From Novosphingobium sp. (lineage in GTDB: Bacteria; Pseudomonadota; Alphaproteobacteria; Sphingomonadales; Sphingomonadaceae), in contig JAQVEQ010000017.1 in NCBI GenBank assembly GCA_028697875.1, positions 1-22,606 of the forward strand: a stretch of 22,606 nucleotides of DNA, in the 5' to 3' direction. Under the pieces are notes generated by a model. It had not been told where the DNA came from. It saw only the letters and a program-made list of their open reading frames with translations, and ran no database searches. A program made the translations under genes and the position numbers. Of this stretch, positions 1-6,349 are shown piece by piece. Each line of letters begins with the position of its first letter. Positions within the stretch are counted from its first letter, which is position 1.

Positions 1-308
1 CCCCGCGTGTCCACCGCATCGCTGCCAAGCGTGATGCAGCAGCGCATCAGGCGGCTTTCGACCTTGTACTCGGCGGCGAATTCGCGCGGCTTCACTTCGG
101 GGTCGACGCCGGTCACCAGCATCTTTTTCGCCTTCCCGGCACGCAACACTTCCAGCCCGCGGCCGATGCGGCCGCCGCTGCCGGTGGGAACGACGACCGC
201 ATCGGTCGCAAGCGCATCGCGCCCGGCCGGCTGCGGCAGCGCGACGGCGAACCACAGGAAGCCGTAAGCCCAGACGAGGAACAGGGCGGCAAGGAAGCGG
301 CGGATCAC
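1..308 (-). CDS. YdcF/DUF218-family membrane protein, N-terminal part (runs off window)
   Basis: The first 102 codons of a gene that continues beyond base 1. The visible protein has an N-terminal hydrophobic segment (about residues 4-24), then DAVVVPTGSGGRIGRG, which resembles the start of the DUF218 (YdcF/SanA/ElyC-like) fold where a short hydrophobic strand is followed by a Gly-rich turn. Family members are envelope-associated proteins of poorly defined function, some linked to cell-wall or surface polysaccharide metabolism. The start is taken as the GTG at 306-308, which overlaps the ftsX stop as GTGA; no better ATG is seen in this frame. The overlap implies co-translation with ftsX. The family call rests on the N-terminal third only. 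Confidence 0.7.
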   Translation of the reverse strand, partial: MIRRFLAALFLVWAYGFLWFAVALPQPAGRDALATDAVVVPTGSGGRIGRGLEVLRAGKAKKMLVTGVDPEVKPREFAAEYKVESRLMRCCITLGSDAVDTR

Positions 309-1240
309 AGCATCCTCCGCAAGGCGGCGACCACGGTGAAGCGCGCCGTAAGAGTGGCCAGCAGTACCCCGGCGAGCGGGATCAGCGCGAGCAAGGCCCA
401 GTCGACCGGCCTGAGCCCCCCGACCGCCAGCATGCCCGAGTTCAGGACCGCGAAACGGCGGGCCATGGCAAAAATCGCGATCAGCCCGACCGCCAGCCCG
501 GAAATGCCGCCCAGCACGGCATCGCGTGCCACCGAACGCTGGAAGATCCGCGCGATCTGCGCATCGGTCCCGCCCAGGTGGTGGACCACCTCGATCGTCT
601 CCCGGTTGCCGCCGAGCGCGGTCCGGGCGGCCAGCCAGACTGCGGCCGCACTGGCTGCGGCCAGGAGCAGGATCAGCGCCAGCGCCAGGTATTGCAGCGA
701 ACGGACTGCGGAGACGACCGGACGCAACCAGCTCGCCTGCGCATCGACCTGCGCCGCCGGAGCAAGCGCCAGCAACCGCTTGCGCAAGGCATCGAGCCGC
801 TCCCTGTTGGCCGCGCCATCCAGCCGCACGTCGATCAGCGCGGGCAACGGGATGGCCTCCCCGCCGCCTGCGTTTTCGCCCAGCCATGGCTCCATCAACC
901 GGTCCAGTTCCTCCTTGGGCACAAGCGCGGCCGAGACCACGCCCGGCATCGCCCGGAGCTGCTCCAGCGCGGCCTCCGCCTGGCGATCGCGCTCGGCGGG
1001 AGCGGCCTCCACGATCTGCACCGTCACCCCGCCCGAGAGTTCGGCGCGGGAGGCGTTGGCGATATTGTTCAGCGCCAGCGCGCCTGCCGCCGCGATCGTC
1101 GTCAGCGCGATCATGATCGCGATCACCCACGGCATCGGCCCCGCCAGCCGTGCCTGGGGCAGGAGCTGCGCTCCGCGCTCCCCCCTCAGGCCGGAAAGCC
1201 CGTGCGCCACCGCCCGTGCAAGGACCGGCGGTTTCTTCAT
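305..1240 (-). CDS. ftsX: Cell division ABC-transporter permease-like protein FtsX
   Basis: A 311-residue inner-membrane protein. It has the FtsX layout: a cytoplasmic N-terminus, one membrane segment at about residues 36-57, a periplasmic domain of roughly 120 residues, then three further hydrophobic segments (about 184-205, 233-255 and 277-300). The motif ETIEVVHHLGGTDAQIARIF after TM2 matches the FtsX cytoplasmic loop that contacts FtsE. FtsX does not transport a known solute; with FtsE it transmits ATP hydrolysis across the membrane to control septal peptidoglycan hydrolases. The ATG at 1238-1240 overlaps the ftsE stop (ATGA). A longer frame extends upstream but runs inside ftsE and is not needed. 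Confidence 0.93.
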   Translation of the reverse strand: MKKPPVLARAVAHGLSGLRGERGAQLLPQARLAGPMPWVIAIMIALTTIAAAGALALNNIANASRAELSGGVTVQIVEAAPAERDRQAEAALEQLRAMPGVVSAALVPKEELDRLMEPWLGENAGGGEAIPLPALIDVRLDGAANRERLDALRKRLLALAPAAQVDAQASWLRPVVSAVRSLQYLALALILLLAAASAAAVWLAARTALGGNRETIEVVHHLGGTDAQIARIFQRSVARDAVLGGISGLAVGLIAIFAMARRFAVLNSGMLAVGGLRPVDWALLALIPLAGVLLATLTARFTVVAALRRML

Positions 1241-1962
1241 GGCGCCACCGCCGCGCGCCGGGGCGGATAACGCAAGGCTCCGGTGGGGTCGCTGAGCCGT
1301 CCCTTGTCGAGCCGCATGATCAGCGAATCGGGAACCTTGCGGAGCAGGTGCAGGTCGTGAGTGGCGACGACCACGGTCGTGCCCAGCCGGTTGAGCGCTT
1401 CGAACAGCCGCAGCAGCTTGAGCGCCATGTCGGGATCGACGTTGCCGGTCGGCTCGTCCGCCACCAGCATGTCGGGCCGGCCGATCACCGCGCGGGCAAT
1501 GGCGACGCGCTGCTGCTCCCCGCCGGAGAGCGTGGCAGGCCGTGCTTCCGCCCGGTCGCCCAGCCCGACCCATTCGAGCATGTCGGTCACCGGCCGGACA
1601 AGGTCCTGTTCCGCCACGCCGGCAACGCGCAACGGCAGGGCCACGTTGTCGAACGCGGACAGGTGCGGCACCAGCCGGAAATCCTGGAACACGACGCCCA
1701 GCCGCCGGCGGAAGGCGGGCAAGCGGACGCGCGGCAAGGTAATCACGTCGGTGCCGAACATCCGAATCATCCCGCGCGACGGGCGCTGCGCGAGATAGAG
1801 CAGCTTGAGCAGCGAGGTCTTGCCCGCGCCGCTCGCCCCGGTGAGAAAATAGAAACTGCCGGGATAGAGCGTGAACGACACGTCGCTCAGCACTTCCTTG
1901 CCCGTGCCATAGCGCAGCCCGACATTGTCGAACTGGACGATATCGTCCCCCCCGTTGCTCAT
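1237..1962 (-). CDS. ftsE: Cell division ATP-binding protein FtsE
   Basis: A 241-residue ABC ATPase, close to the usual FtsE length (about 220-240). Visible elements are Walker A GASGAGKT (residues 42-49), Q-loop Gln93 in VVFQDFRL, signature LSGGEQQR (145-152), Walker B MLVADEP (165-171) and switch His202 in ATHD. FtsE pairs with FtsX at the division site. The ATG at 1960-1962 is chosen because the ABC fold begins within ten residues of it; an upstream extension of about 46 residues looks non-coding. No clear Shine-Dalgarno is seen. ftsE is the first gene of the ftsE-ftsX-YdcF unit and diverges from the zinc-ribbon gene across 136 bp. Confidence 0.95.
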   Translation of the reverse strand: MSNGGDDIVQFDNVGLRYGTGKEVLSDVSFTLYPGSFYFLTGASGAGKTSLLKLLYLAQRPSRGMIRMFGTDVITLPRVRLPAFRRRLGVVFQDFRLVPHLSAFDNVALPLRVAGVAEQDLVRPVTDMLEWVGLGDRAEARPATLSGGEQQRVAIARAVIGRPDMLVADEPTGNVDPDMALKLLRLFEALNRLGTTVVVATHDLHLLRKVPDSLIMRLDKGRLSDPTGALRYPPRRAAVAP

Positions 1963-2063
1963 CGGGGACTGGTGGAGAGCGAAATATGCATTGCGCGCCG
2001 GGCTATAGCTGCCAATCGATGTGGAAAAAAGCCACCAGCAGCCACGAGTCGATTGCCGGACAC

Positions 2064-2092
2064 TTGTTGGCCGCCGATGCTCATGCTTTACA
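2064..2092 (+). promoter_or_regulatory. Weak candidate promoter of the zinc-ribbon gene
   Basis: TTGTTG (2064-2069), a 17-bp spacer and TTTACA (2087-2092), with the -10-like box ending 6 bp before the ATG at 2099. Each hexamer matches consensus at only three of six positions, so this is weak. It is recorded because the geometry, with the -10 box six bases from the start codon, is the same as at the much better promoter of the DUF2126 operon. Confidence 0.22.
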
Positions 2093-2098
2093 GGTCGC

Positions 2099-2953
2099 AT
2101 GATTATTTCCTGCCCGGCCTGCGGTACGCGCTATGTCGTCCCCGACAGTGCGATCGGCGTGGAAGGGCGTACCGTGCGGTGCGCGAAATGCCGGCACAGC
2201 TGGTTTCAGGACGGGCCCGATCTGACCCCGCCGGAAAGGCAGGCGCCCGCGCCGCCTCCCCCGCCGCCAGCGCCCGAACCGGCCGCTCCCCCTCCTCCGC
2301 CGCCCCCGGCACAGCCGGAAACCGAGGATACCGGCACAACTGCAGAGCCGGTTGCCGAACCCCAGGCGGAGCCCGCGCCCGAACCCGAGCCGGAAGAACC
2401 CCCGCTCCCCGCGCCGCCCGAATTCTCGGCACGCAGGGCCCCTGTGGAAGATGCCGCCCCCACCCCGGACGAGGTGGAAGAGGAAGACATTTCCCATTTC
2501 GAGCATGAGCCGCCATTCCGGCCGCGCCGCAACAAGCTCAAGCTGTGGACGGCGGCAGCGGCCCTGTTCGCGCTGATTGCAATCGGGATCGTGGCCGCGG
2601 TCAGCTATTGGGGCCTGCCCGACTGGGTGCCGGTCGCCCGGCCGGTCTTCGCCCAGGCCGAACCGGACCTCGTGCTGGAATTCCCGCCGGACAAGCAGGA
2701 CCGCCGGACATTGCCCAACGGCACCGAATTCTTCGGCGCCAGCGGGACGGTCACCAATGTCGGGACCACGGTGCACACCGTCCCCCCAATCCTGATCGTG
2801 CTGCGCGACGCGCGCGAACGCATCGTCTACAGCTGGGAAGTCCCGCCGCCCAAGGCAAAGCTCGCCCCCGGCGAAAGCGTGACCGTGAACGAAGCGGTGA
2901 CGGACGTCCCCCGCTCGGCCAAGTTCGCCGAGATCGGCTGGAAACCGAGCTGA
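2099..2953 (+). CDS. MJ0042-type zinc-ribbon, single-pass membrane protein
   Basis: A 284-residue protein. Residues 1-36 form the MJ0042-type zinc ribbon, with Cys5-x2-Cys8 and Cys28-x2-Cys31 and the ending RCAKCRHSW. A Pro/Glu/Ala-rich low-complexity linker spans about residues 43-135, followed by basic RPRRNKLK, one membrane helix (about 148-171) and a C-terminal domain of about 110 residues. That domain contains ASGTVTNVGTTVHTVPPILI and resembles the DUF3426-type beta-sandwich found on other MJ0042 proteins. The expected topology is zinc ribbon inside and C-terminal domain in the periplasm. The ATG at 2099 is chosen because the ribbon starts immediately; an in-frame ATG 26 codons upstream adds a sequence unlike the family. 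Function is unknown; position next to ftsEX hints at an envelope role. Confidence 0.82.
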   Translation: MIISCPACGTRYVVPDSAIGVEGRTVRCAKCRHSWFQDGPDLTPPERQAPAPPPPPPAPEPAAPPPPPPPAQPETEDTGTTAEPVAEPQAEPAPEPEPEEPPLPAPPEFSARRAPVEDAAPTPDEVEEEDISHFEHEPPFRPRRNKLKLWTAAAALFALIAIGIVAAVSYWGLPDWVPVARPVFAQAEPDLVLEFPPDKQDRRTLPNGTEFFGASGTVTNVGTTVHTVPPILIVLRDARERIVYSWEVPPPKAKLAPGESVTVNEAVTDVPRSAKFAEIGWKPS

Positions 2954-3083
2954 TCGCACTCCCGGCCGCTCCCGGCCCGGATCACCCCCGCCTGCTACCG
3001 GCTGCGAAGGCCGCCCCGCACGCCCTTTGGCGGGACGGCAAGCAGACCGGACAGGAAATCTTGACGGGAACCGACAAGGGCGC

Positions 3084-3111
3084 TTGCAGGGGGCAAGACC
3101 CTTTGCTAAGG
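3084..3111 (+). promoter_or_regulatory. Candidate promoter of tRNA-Leu
   Basis: TTGCAG (3084-3089) and GCTAAGG (3105-3111) fit the alphaproteobacterial housekeeping pattern TTGnnnn, about 14 bp, GCTA. The same TTGCAG hexamer is the -35 of the DUF2126-operon promoter in this window. The predicted start would be near 3118, leaving about 40 nt of leader before the mature tRNA. There is no T-rich -10 box, so confidence is modest. Confidence 0.38.
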
Positions 3112-3129
3112 GCCCGCTCCTACCCCGCG

Positions 3130-3147
3130 GGGCCCCATTCGGGGCCC
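3130..3147 (+). repeat. GC-only hairpin in the tRNA leader region
   Basis: A perfect 7-bp stem (3130-3136 paired with 3141-3147, all G-C) closes an ATTC tetraloop. It ends 11 nt before the mature 5' end of tRNA-Leu. It could be the end of the upstream transcript, but only TTGT follows rather than a T-run, or a structure in the pre-tRNA leader. An overlapping 10-bp palindrome CCCCGCGGGG lies at 3123-3132. Confidence 0.6.
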
Positions 3148-3158
3148 TTGTCGATTAT

Positions 3159-3245
3159 GCGGTCGTGGCGGAACTGGTAGACGCGCAACGTTGAGGTCGT
3201 TGTGGGCGAAAGCCCGTGGAAGTTCGAGTCTTCTCGACCGCACCA
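3159..3245 (+). tRNA. tRNA-Leu (anticodon GAG)
   Basis: An 87-nt class II tRNA. The acceptor arms GCGGTCG (3159-3165) and CGACCGC (3235-3241) pair fully, followed by discriminator A and an encoded CCA (3243-3245). The D-arm contains TGGCGGAACTGGTAGACGC. The anticodon arm CAACG-TTGAGGT-CGTTG gives anticodon GAG, reading CTC/CTT Leu codons. A long variable arm (TGGGCGAAAGCCCGT) and the T-arm GTTCGAGTC follow. The length, long variable arm and A discriminator are all as expected for tRNA-Leu. No intact repeat of its 3' end is seen downstream, so there is no sign of an integrated element using it. Confidence 0.96.
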
Positions 3246-3386
3246 ATCCCTTCGCAACAGTGTGATCTTCGCCTTCGGGCACCTCGCCGGGAAGAGGCTC
3301 CGCCGAGACATTGTCAGCCGAGCGGTCCTGCCTTCAGAAGGCGCATTCGCGCTCCGTCATCCGCCACACATCTGGCTCATAAGCCC

Positions 3387-3432
3387 GCGCTTATTCGCGC
3401 AACCCTAAGCGCATGTTTACCGGAATAAGCGC
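3387..3432. repeat. Perfect 10-bp inverted repeat with a third half-copy, about 20-bp phasing
   Basis: GCGCTTATTC (3387-3396) and GAATAAGCGC (3423-3432) are exact reverse complements separated by 26 bp. A further TAAGCGC lies between them at 3406-3412, exactly 20 bp before the TAAGCGC at 3426-3432. The 271-bp gap between the tRNA and the peroxidase remnant (3246-3516) holds nothing else I can identify. Even spacing of about two helical turns suggests a protein-binding array or the relic of one; this is inference. Confidence 0.5.
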
Positions 3433-3516
3433 CCGTTGCCTTGGATCAGCCCGGGCCGGGCCGTGGGGCCGCAATACCCCGACGGTTCTCGATGCCGCGT
3501 ATAATTTCGTGCAGTT

Positions 3517-3780
3517 ATGATGGGATGGCCGGGCGAGGACAGGCCGATCACTCTGGAAAACACACAGAAGGCGGGCCTGACCCTATTCATCGACAAGGGG
3601 TGCACCGCCTGCCATTCGGGCGTGAACGTGGGTGGCACGATGTACCAGAAGTTCGGCGTGGTGGCCGAAGTGCAGTTCGGCCAGAAGCTCACGCCGGACG
3701 AGACGGCCATGCTCCCCGCGATCTTGCACCACAAATGCCGCAAATGCGTGCTTGCGCCATGCCCCCCGGCCTTGCCATGA
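3517..3780 (+). pseudogene. Decayed di-heme cytochrome c peroxidase (MauG/CcpA family) C-terminal fragment
   Basis: An 87-codon frame. Residues 19-48 (from KAGLTLFIDKGC through ACHSGVNVGG to the following KFGVV) match the start of the C-terminal heme domain of bacterial di-heme peroxidases, including heme-binding Cys29-x2-Cys32-His33. FGQKLTPDETA (54-64) matches the segment near the end of that domain. The roughly 50 residues that normally lie between them, including the APYFHSG-like region, are missing, and the last 20 residues do not fit the family. There is no N-terminal heme domain and no signal peptide. The protein cannot be a working periplasmic peroxidase, so I call it a deletion remnant. 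A perfect 8-bp inverted repeat (3662-3669 and 3676-3683) sits exactly at the join. Confidence 0.78.
3662..3683. repeat. 8-bp inverted repeat at the deletion join of the peroxidase remnant
   Basis: TGGCCGAA (3662-3669) and TTCGGCCA (3676-3683) are perfect reverse complements around a 6-nt loop. They span the codons where the peroxidase homology jumps from the heme-binding half to the C-terminal helix. A hairpin here could mark the slippage or excision point of the deletion; this is inferred from position only. Confidence 0.55.
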
Positions 3781-3787
3781 AGGCGAT

Positions 3788-5416
3788 ATGATCCAGACCG
3801 TTCCGACCCACCCTTTCGAAGGCCAGAAACCCGGCACCTCGGGCCTCAGGAAGAAAGTCACCGTCTTCCAGCAGCCCAACTATTCGGAAAACTTCATCCA
3901 GTCGGTCTTCGACGTGGCCAGGCCCGAAGCCGGGGCCACGCTGGTGATCGGCGGCGACGGGCGGTTCCACAACCGCACCGTGATCCAGCAGGCGATCCGC
4001 ATGGCCGCGGCCAACGGCTATGGCCGGGTGCTGGTCGGGGGGGGCGGGATATTGTCCACGCCCGCCGCCAGCCACGTGATTCGCAAGTACGGCGCCACCG
4101 GCGGACTGATCCTTTCGGCCAGCCACAACCCCGGCGGGCCGAATGCGGATTTCGGCATCAAATACAATGTGGCCAACGGCGGCCCGGCCCCGGAAGGGGT
4201 GACCGAAGCGGTCTATGCCCGCACGCAGGAAATCGACCGCTGGCTGACAGTGGATGCGCCCGACATCGACCTCGACACGCTCGGCACGACGCAAGTCGGC
4301 GGAATGACGGTCGAAGTGATCGACCCGGTCGCCGACTATGCCGAACTGATGGAAAGCCTGTTCGACTTCGCCGCCATCCGGCAGGCCGTAGCAGGCGGCT
4401 TTACCATGGCCTTCGACGCGATGAGCGCAGTGACCGGTCCCTACGCCACGGAGATCCTGGAAAACCGCCTCGGCTTCGCCAAGGGCACAGTCCGGAACGG
4501 CGTGCCGCTGGAGGATTTCGGCGGCCATCACCCCGATCCCAACATGGTCCACGCCAAGGAGCTGTTCGACCTGATGATAGGGCCGGACGCGCCCGACTTC
4601 GGCGCGGCCTCGGACGGCGATGGCGACCGCAACCTCATCGTCGGCAGGGGCCGTTTCGTCACCCCGTCCGATTCGCTCGCCATGCTGGCCGCCAATGCCC
4701 ACCTGGCGCCGGGCTATACGGACGGACTGAAAGGCATTGCCCGGTCCATGCCGACCAGCGCGGCGGCCGATCGCGTAGCCGAGGCGCTGGGCGTGGCCTG
4801 CTACGAAACGCCGACCGGATGGAAATTCTTCGGCAACCTGCTGGATGCGGGCATGGCGACGATCTGCGGCGAGGAAAGCGCCGGCACCGGATCGGACCAC
4901 GTACGCGAGAAGGACGGGCTATGGGCCGTGCTGCTGTGGCTCAACATCCTCGCCGTGCGCAAGATCGGCGTCGATGCGCTGGCACGCGAACACTGGGCCC
5001 GCTTCGGGCGCAATTACTATGCACGCCACGATTACGAAGGGATCGCGACCGCAGGCGCCGATGCGTTGATGGCGGAACTGAAAGCCAGCCTGGGCGCCCT
5101 GCCCGGCAAGACATTCGGCCCGCTGGCCGCCGCGGCGGCGGACAGCTTTTCCTATACCGATCCGGTCGACGGTTCGGTCAGCACGAACCAGGGCATCCGC
5201 GTGCTGTTCGAAGGCGGTTCGCGCGTGGTCTTCCGCCTGTCGGGCACCGGCACCCAGGGGGCGACCTTGCGCGTCTATCTCGAACGCTTCGAACCGGCGG
5301 ACGGCCGGATCGACGAGGAAACGCCCGCGATGCTGGCCGGCCTGATCGCCGCGGCCGAGGCTATCGCGGGGATCGCGCGCCACACCGGCCGCACCGCTCC
5401 CGACGTGATAACCTGA
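3788..5416 (+). CDS. pgm: Alpha-D-phosphoglucomutase
   Basis: A 542-residue enzyme interconverting glucose 1-phosphate and glucose 6-phosphate, supplying precursors for UDP-glucose, polysaccharides and glycogen. Cytoplasmic. It shows all four active-site loops of the alpha-PGM family: phosphoserine loop LSASHNPGG with Ser112, metal loop SDGDGDRN (Asp276, Asp278, Asp280), sugar-binding loop GEESAGTGS (361-369) and a C-terminal phosphate-binding loop RLSGTGTQGATLR. Length matches the family (about 540-550). The ATG at 3788 is chosen because the conserved N-terminus HPFEGQKPGTSGLRKKV follows at once and GAAGG lies just upstream; the frame is open further upstream only by chance, across the peroxidase remnant. 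It is convergent with the transglutaminase gene (24 bp apart). Confidence 0.97.
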   Translation: MIQTVPTHPFEGQKPGTSGLRKKVTVFQQPNYSENFIQSVFDVARPEAGATLVIGGDGRFHNRTVIQQAIRMAAANGYGRVLVGGGGILSTPAASHVIRKYGATGGLILSASHNPGGPNADFGIKYNVANGGPAPEGVTEAVYARTQEIDRWLTVDAPDIDLDTLGTTQVGGMTVEVIDPVADYAELMESLFDFAAIRQAVAGGFTMAFDAMSAVTGPYATEILENRLGFAKGTVRNGVPLEDFGGHHPDPNMVHAKELFDLMIGPDAPDFGAASDGDGDRNLIVGRGRFVTPSDSLAMLAANAHLAPGYTDGLKGIARSMPTSAAADRVAEALGVACYETPTGWKFFGNLLDAGMATICGEESAGTGSDHVREKDGLWAVLLWLNILAVRKIGVDALAREHWARFGRNYYARHDYEGIATAGADALMAELKASLGALPGKTFGPLAAAAADSFSYTDPVDGSVSTNQGIRVLFEGGSRVVFRLSGTGTQGATLRVYLERFEPADGRIDEETPAMLAGLIAAAEAIAGIARHTGRTAPDVIT

Positions 5417-5440
5417 CGCGCCGGGCGCGCGGCGAGGGCC

Positions 5441-6349
5441 TCAGGCGGCTGCGGTTGCGCCCTGGCCCCGGTCTTCCCCTTCGGGAGTGACATCGACGGC
5501 GGTCGCCACCTCATGCACCGGGGAACCGACGAACACACCGTCGACCGGCGCAATATCGGCATAATCGCGCCCCATGCCCACAGTGACGTAGTCCTCGTCC
5601 GCCAGCCGGTCGTTGGTCGGATCGATCGCGACCCAGCCGATCGCCGGGCCGCACCATGCGTTGACCCAGGCATGCATCGCATCGGCCCCGATCAGCTTGG
5701 GCTGGCCGGGCGGCGGCTCGGTCCGCAGGTAGCCGCTGACATAGGCCGCCGGAATGCCATGGGCGCGCAAGGCGGCGATCATCACATGGGCGAAATCCTG
5801 GCACACCCCGTGGCGCGCGCGGAAGGCTTCGATCGGCGGCGTATCGCTCGCCGTCACGCCCGGTTCGTAGGCGAAGGCGCGATGGATCTCGACGCACAAG
5901 GCCTTGACCGCAGCCAGCACGCCCGCCCCGCTATCGAGTATCGGCTCCGCCCAGCGGCCGATTTCCGGCTCGAGAGCGACAATGCGCGATCCGAACAGGT
6001 AGGGAGCCGGCGCAAAATCGCCCAGTTCGCCTACGCGCAAGGCCTCGGCCCGCGTTTCGGCAACGGTCATGCCGTCATCGGCCGGCACGGCCACGGGCGA
6101 CAGCTCCACCCGGAATTCGCTGGTCACGGTCAATTCTTCGAGCGGTTCGTCGATCGACACCAGCGTGCTGTTGACGTGGAAGGGGCCGAAACCTTCGACA
6201 ATGCGCGAGGGGGCAGGCGCCACCTCCATGCGGTAGTCCAGCAGGGCCTGCCCCCGCCACGGGGCGGGCTTCAGGCGGATGGCGAAGCGCGCCAGGTCGA
6301 CCGGCGTACCATAGGTCACCTGGGAAGTATGACGGACGTGATAGATCAT
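5441..6349 (-). CDS. Stand-alone transglutaminase-like cysteine peptidase/transferase
   Basis: A 302-residue protein. Residues 1-90 look like the bacterial transglutaminase-like N-terminal beta domain (starting MIYHVRHTSQVTYGTPV), followed by a transglutaminase core. The catalytic triad is visible: Cys183 in RHGVCQDFAHVM, His226 in MHAWVNAW and Asp243 in AIDPTND. No signal peptide is apparent, so it is probably cytoplasmic. In this family such folds act as thiol peptidases or acyl/amide transferases. It is the last gene of the three-gene operon and its ATG overlaps the stop of the ATP-grasp/Alpha-E gene (ATGA). Together with the other two genes it suggests removal or transfer of an amide-linked tag; the substrate is unknown. 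Confidence 0.88.
   Translation of the reverse strand: MIYHVRHTSQVTYGTPVDLARFAIRLKPAPWRGQALLDYRMEVAPAPSRIVEGFGPFHVNSTLVSIDEPLEELTVTSEFRVELSPVAVPADDGMTVAETRAEALRVGELGDFAPAPYLFGSRIVALEPEIGRWAEPILDSGAGVLAAVKALCVEIHRAFAYEPGVTASDTPPIEAFRARHGVCQDFAHVMIAALRAHGIPAAYVSGYLRTEPPPGQPKLIGADAMHAWVNAWCGPAIGWVAIDPTNDRLADEDYVTVGMGRDYADIAPVDGVFVGSPVHEVATAVDVTPEGEDRGQGATAAA

Noticed and set aside
3517..3780. The peroxidase fragment as an intact small monoheme cytochrome
   Set aside because: It lacks a signal peptide and a usual distal Met ligand region, and its two halves match distant parts of one larger family.
3159..3788. tRNA-Leu as the attachment site of an integrated element
   Set aside because: No integrase and no downstream direct repeat of the tRNA 3' end were seen.
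5417..5440. A bidirectional terminator between pgm and the transglutaminase gene
   Set aside because: CGCGCC-G-GGCGCG is a neat palindrome (5417-5429), but the loop is too small and there is no T-run on either strand.
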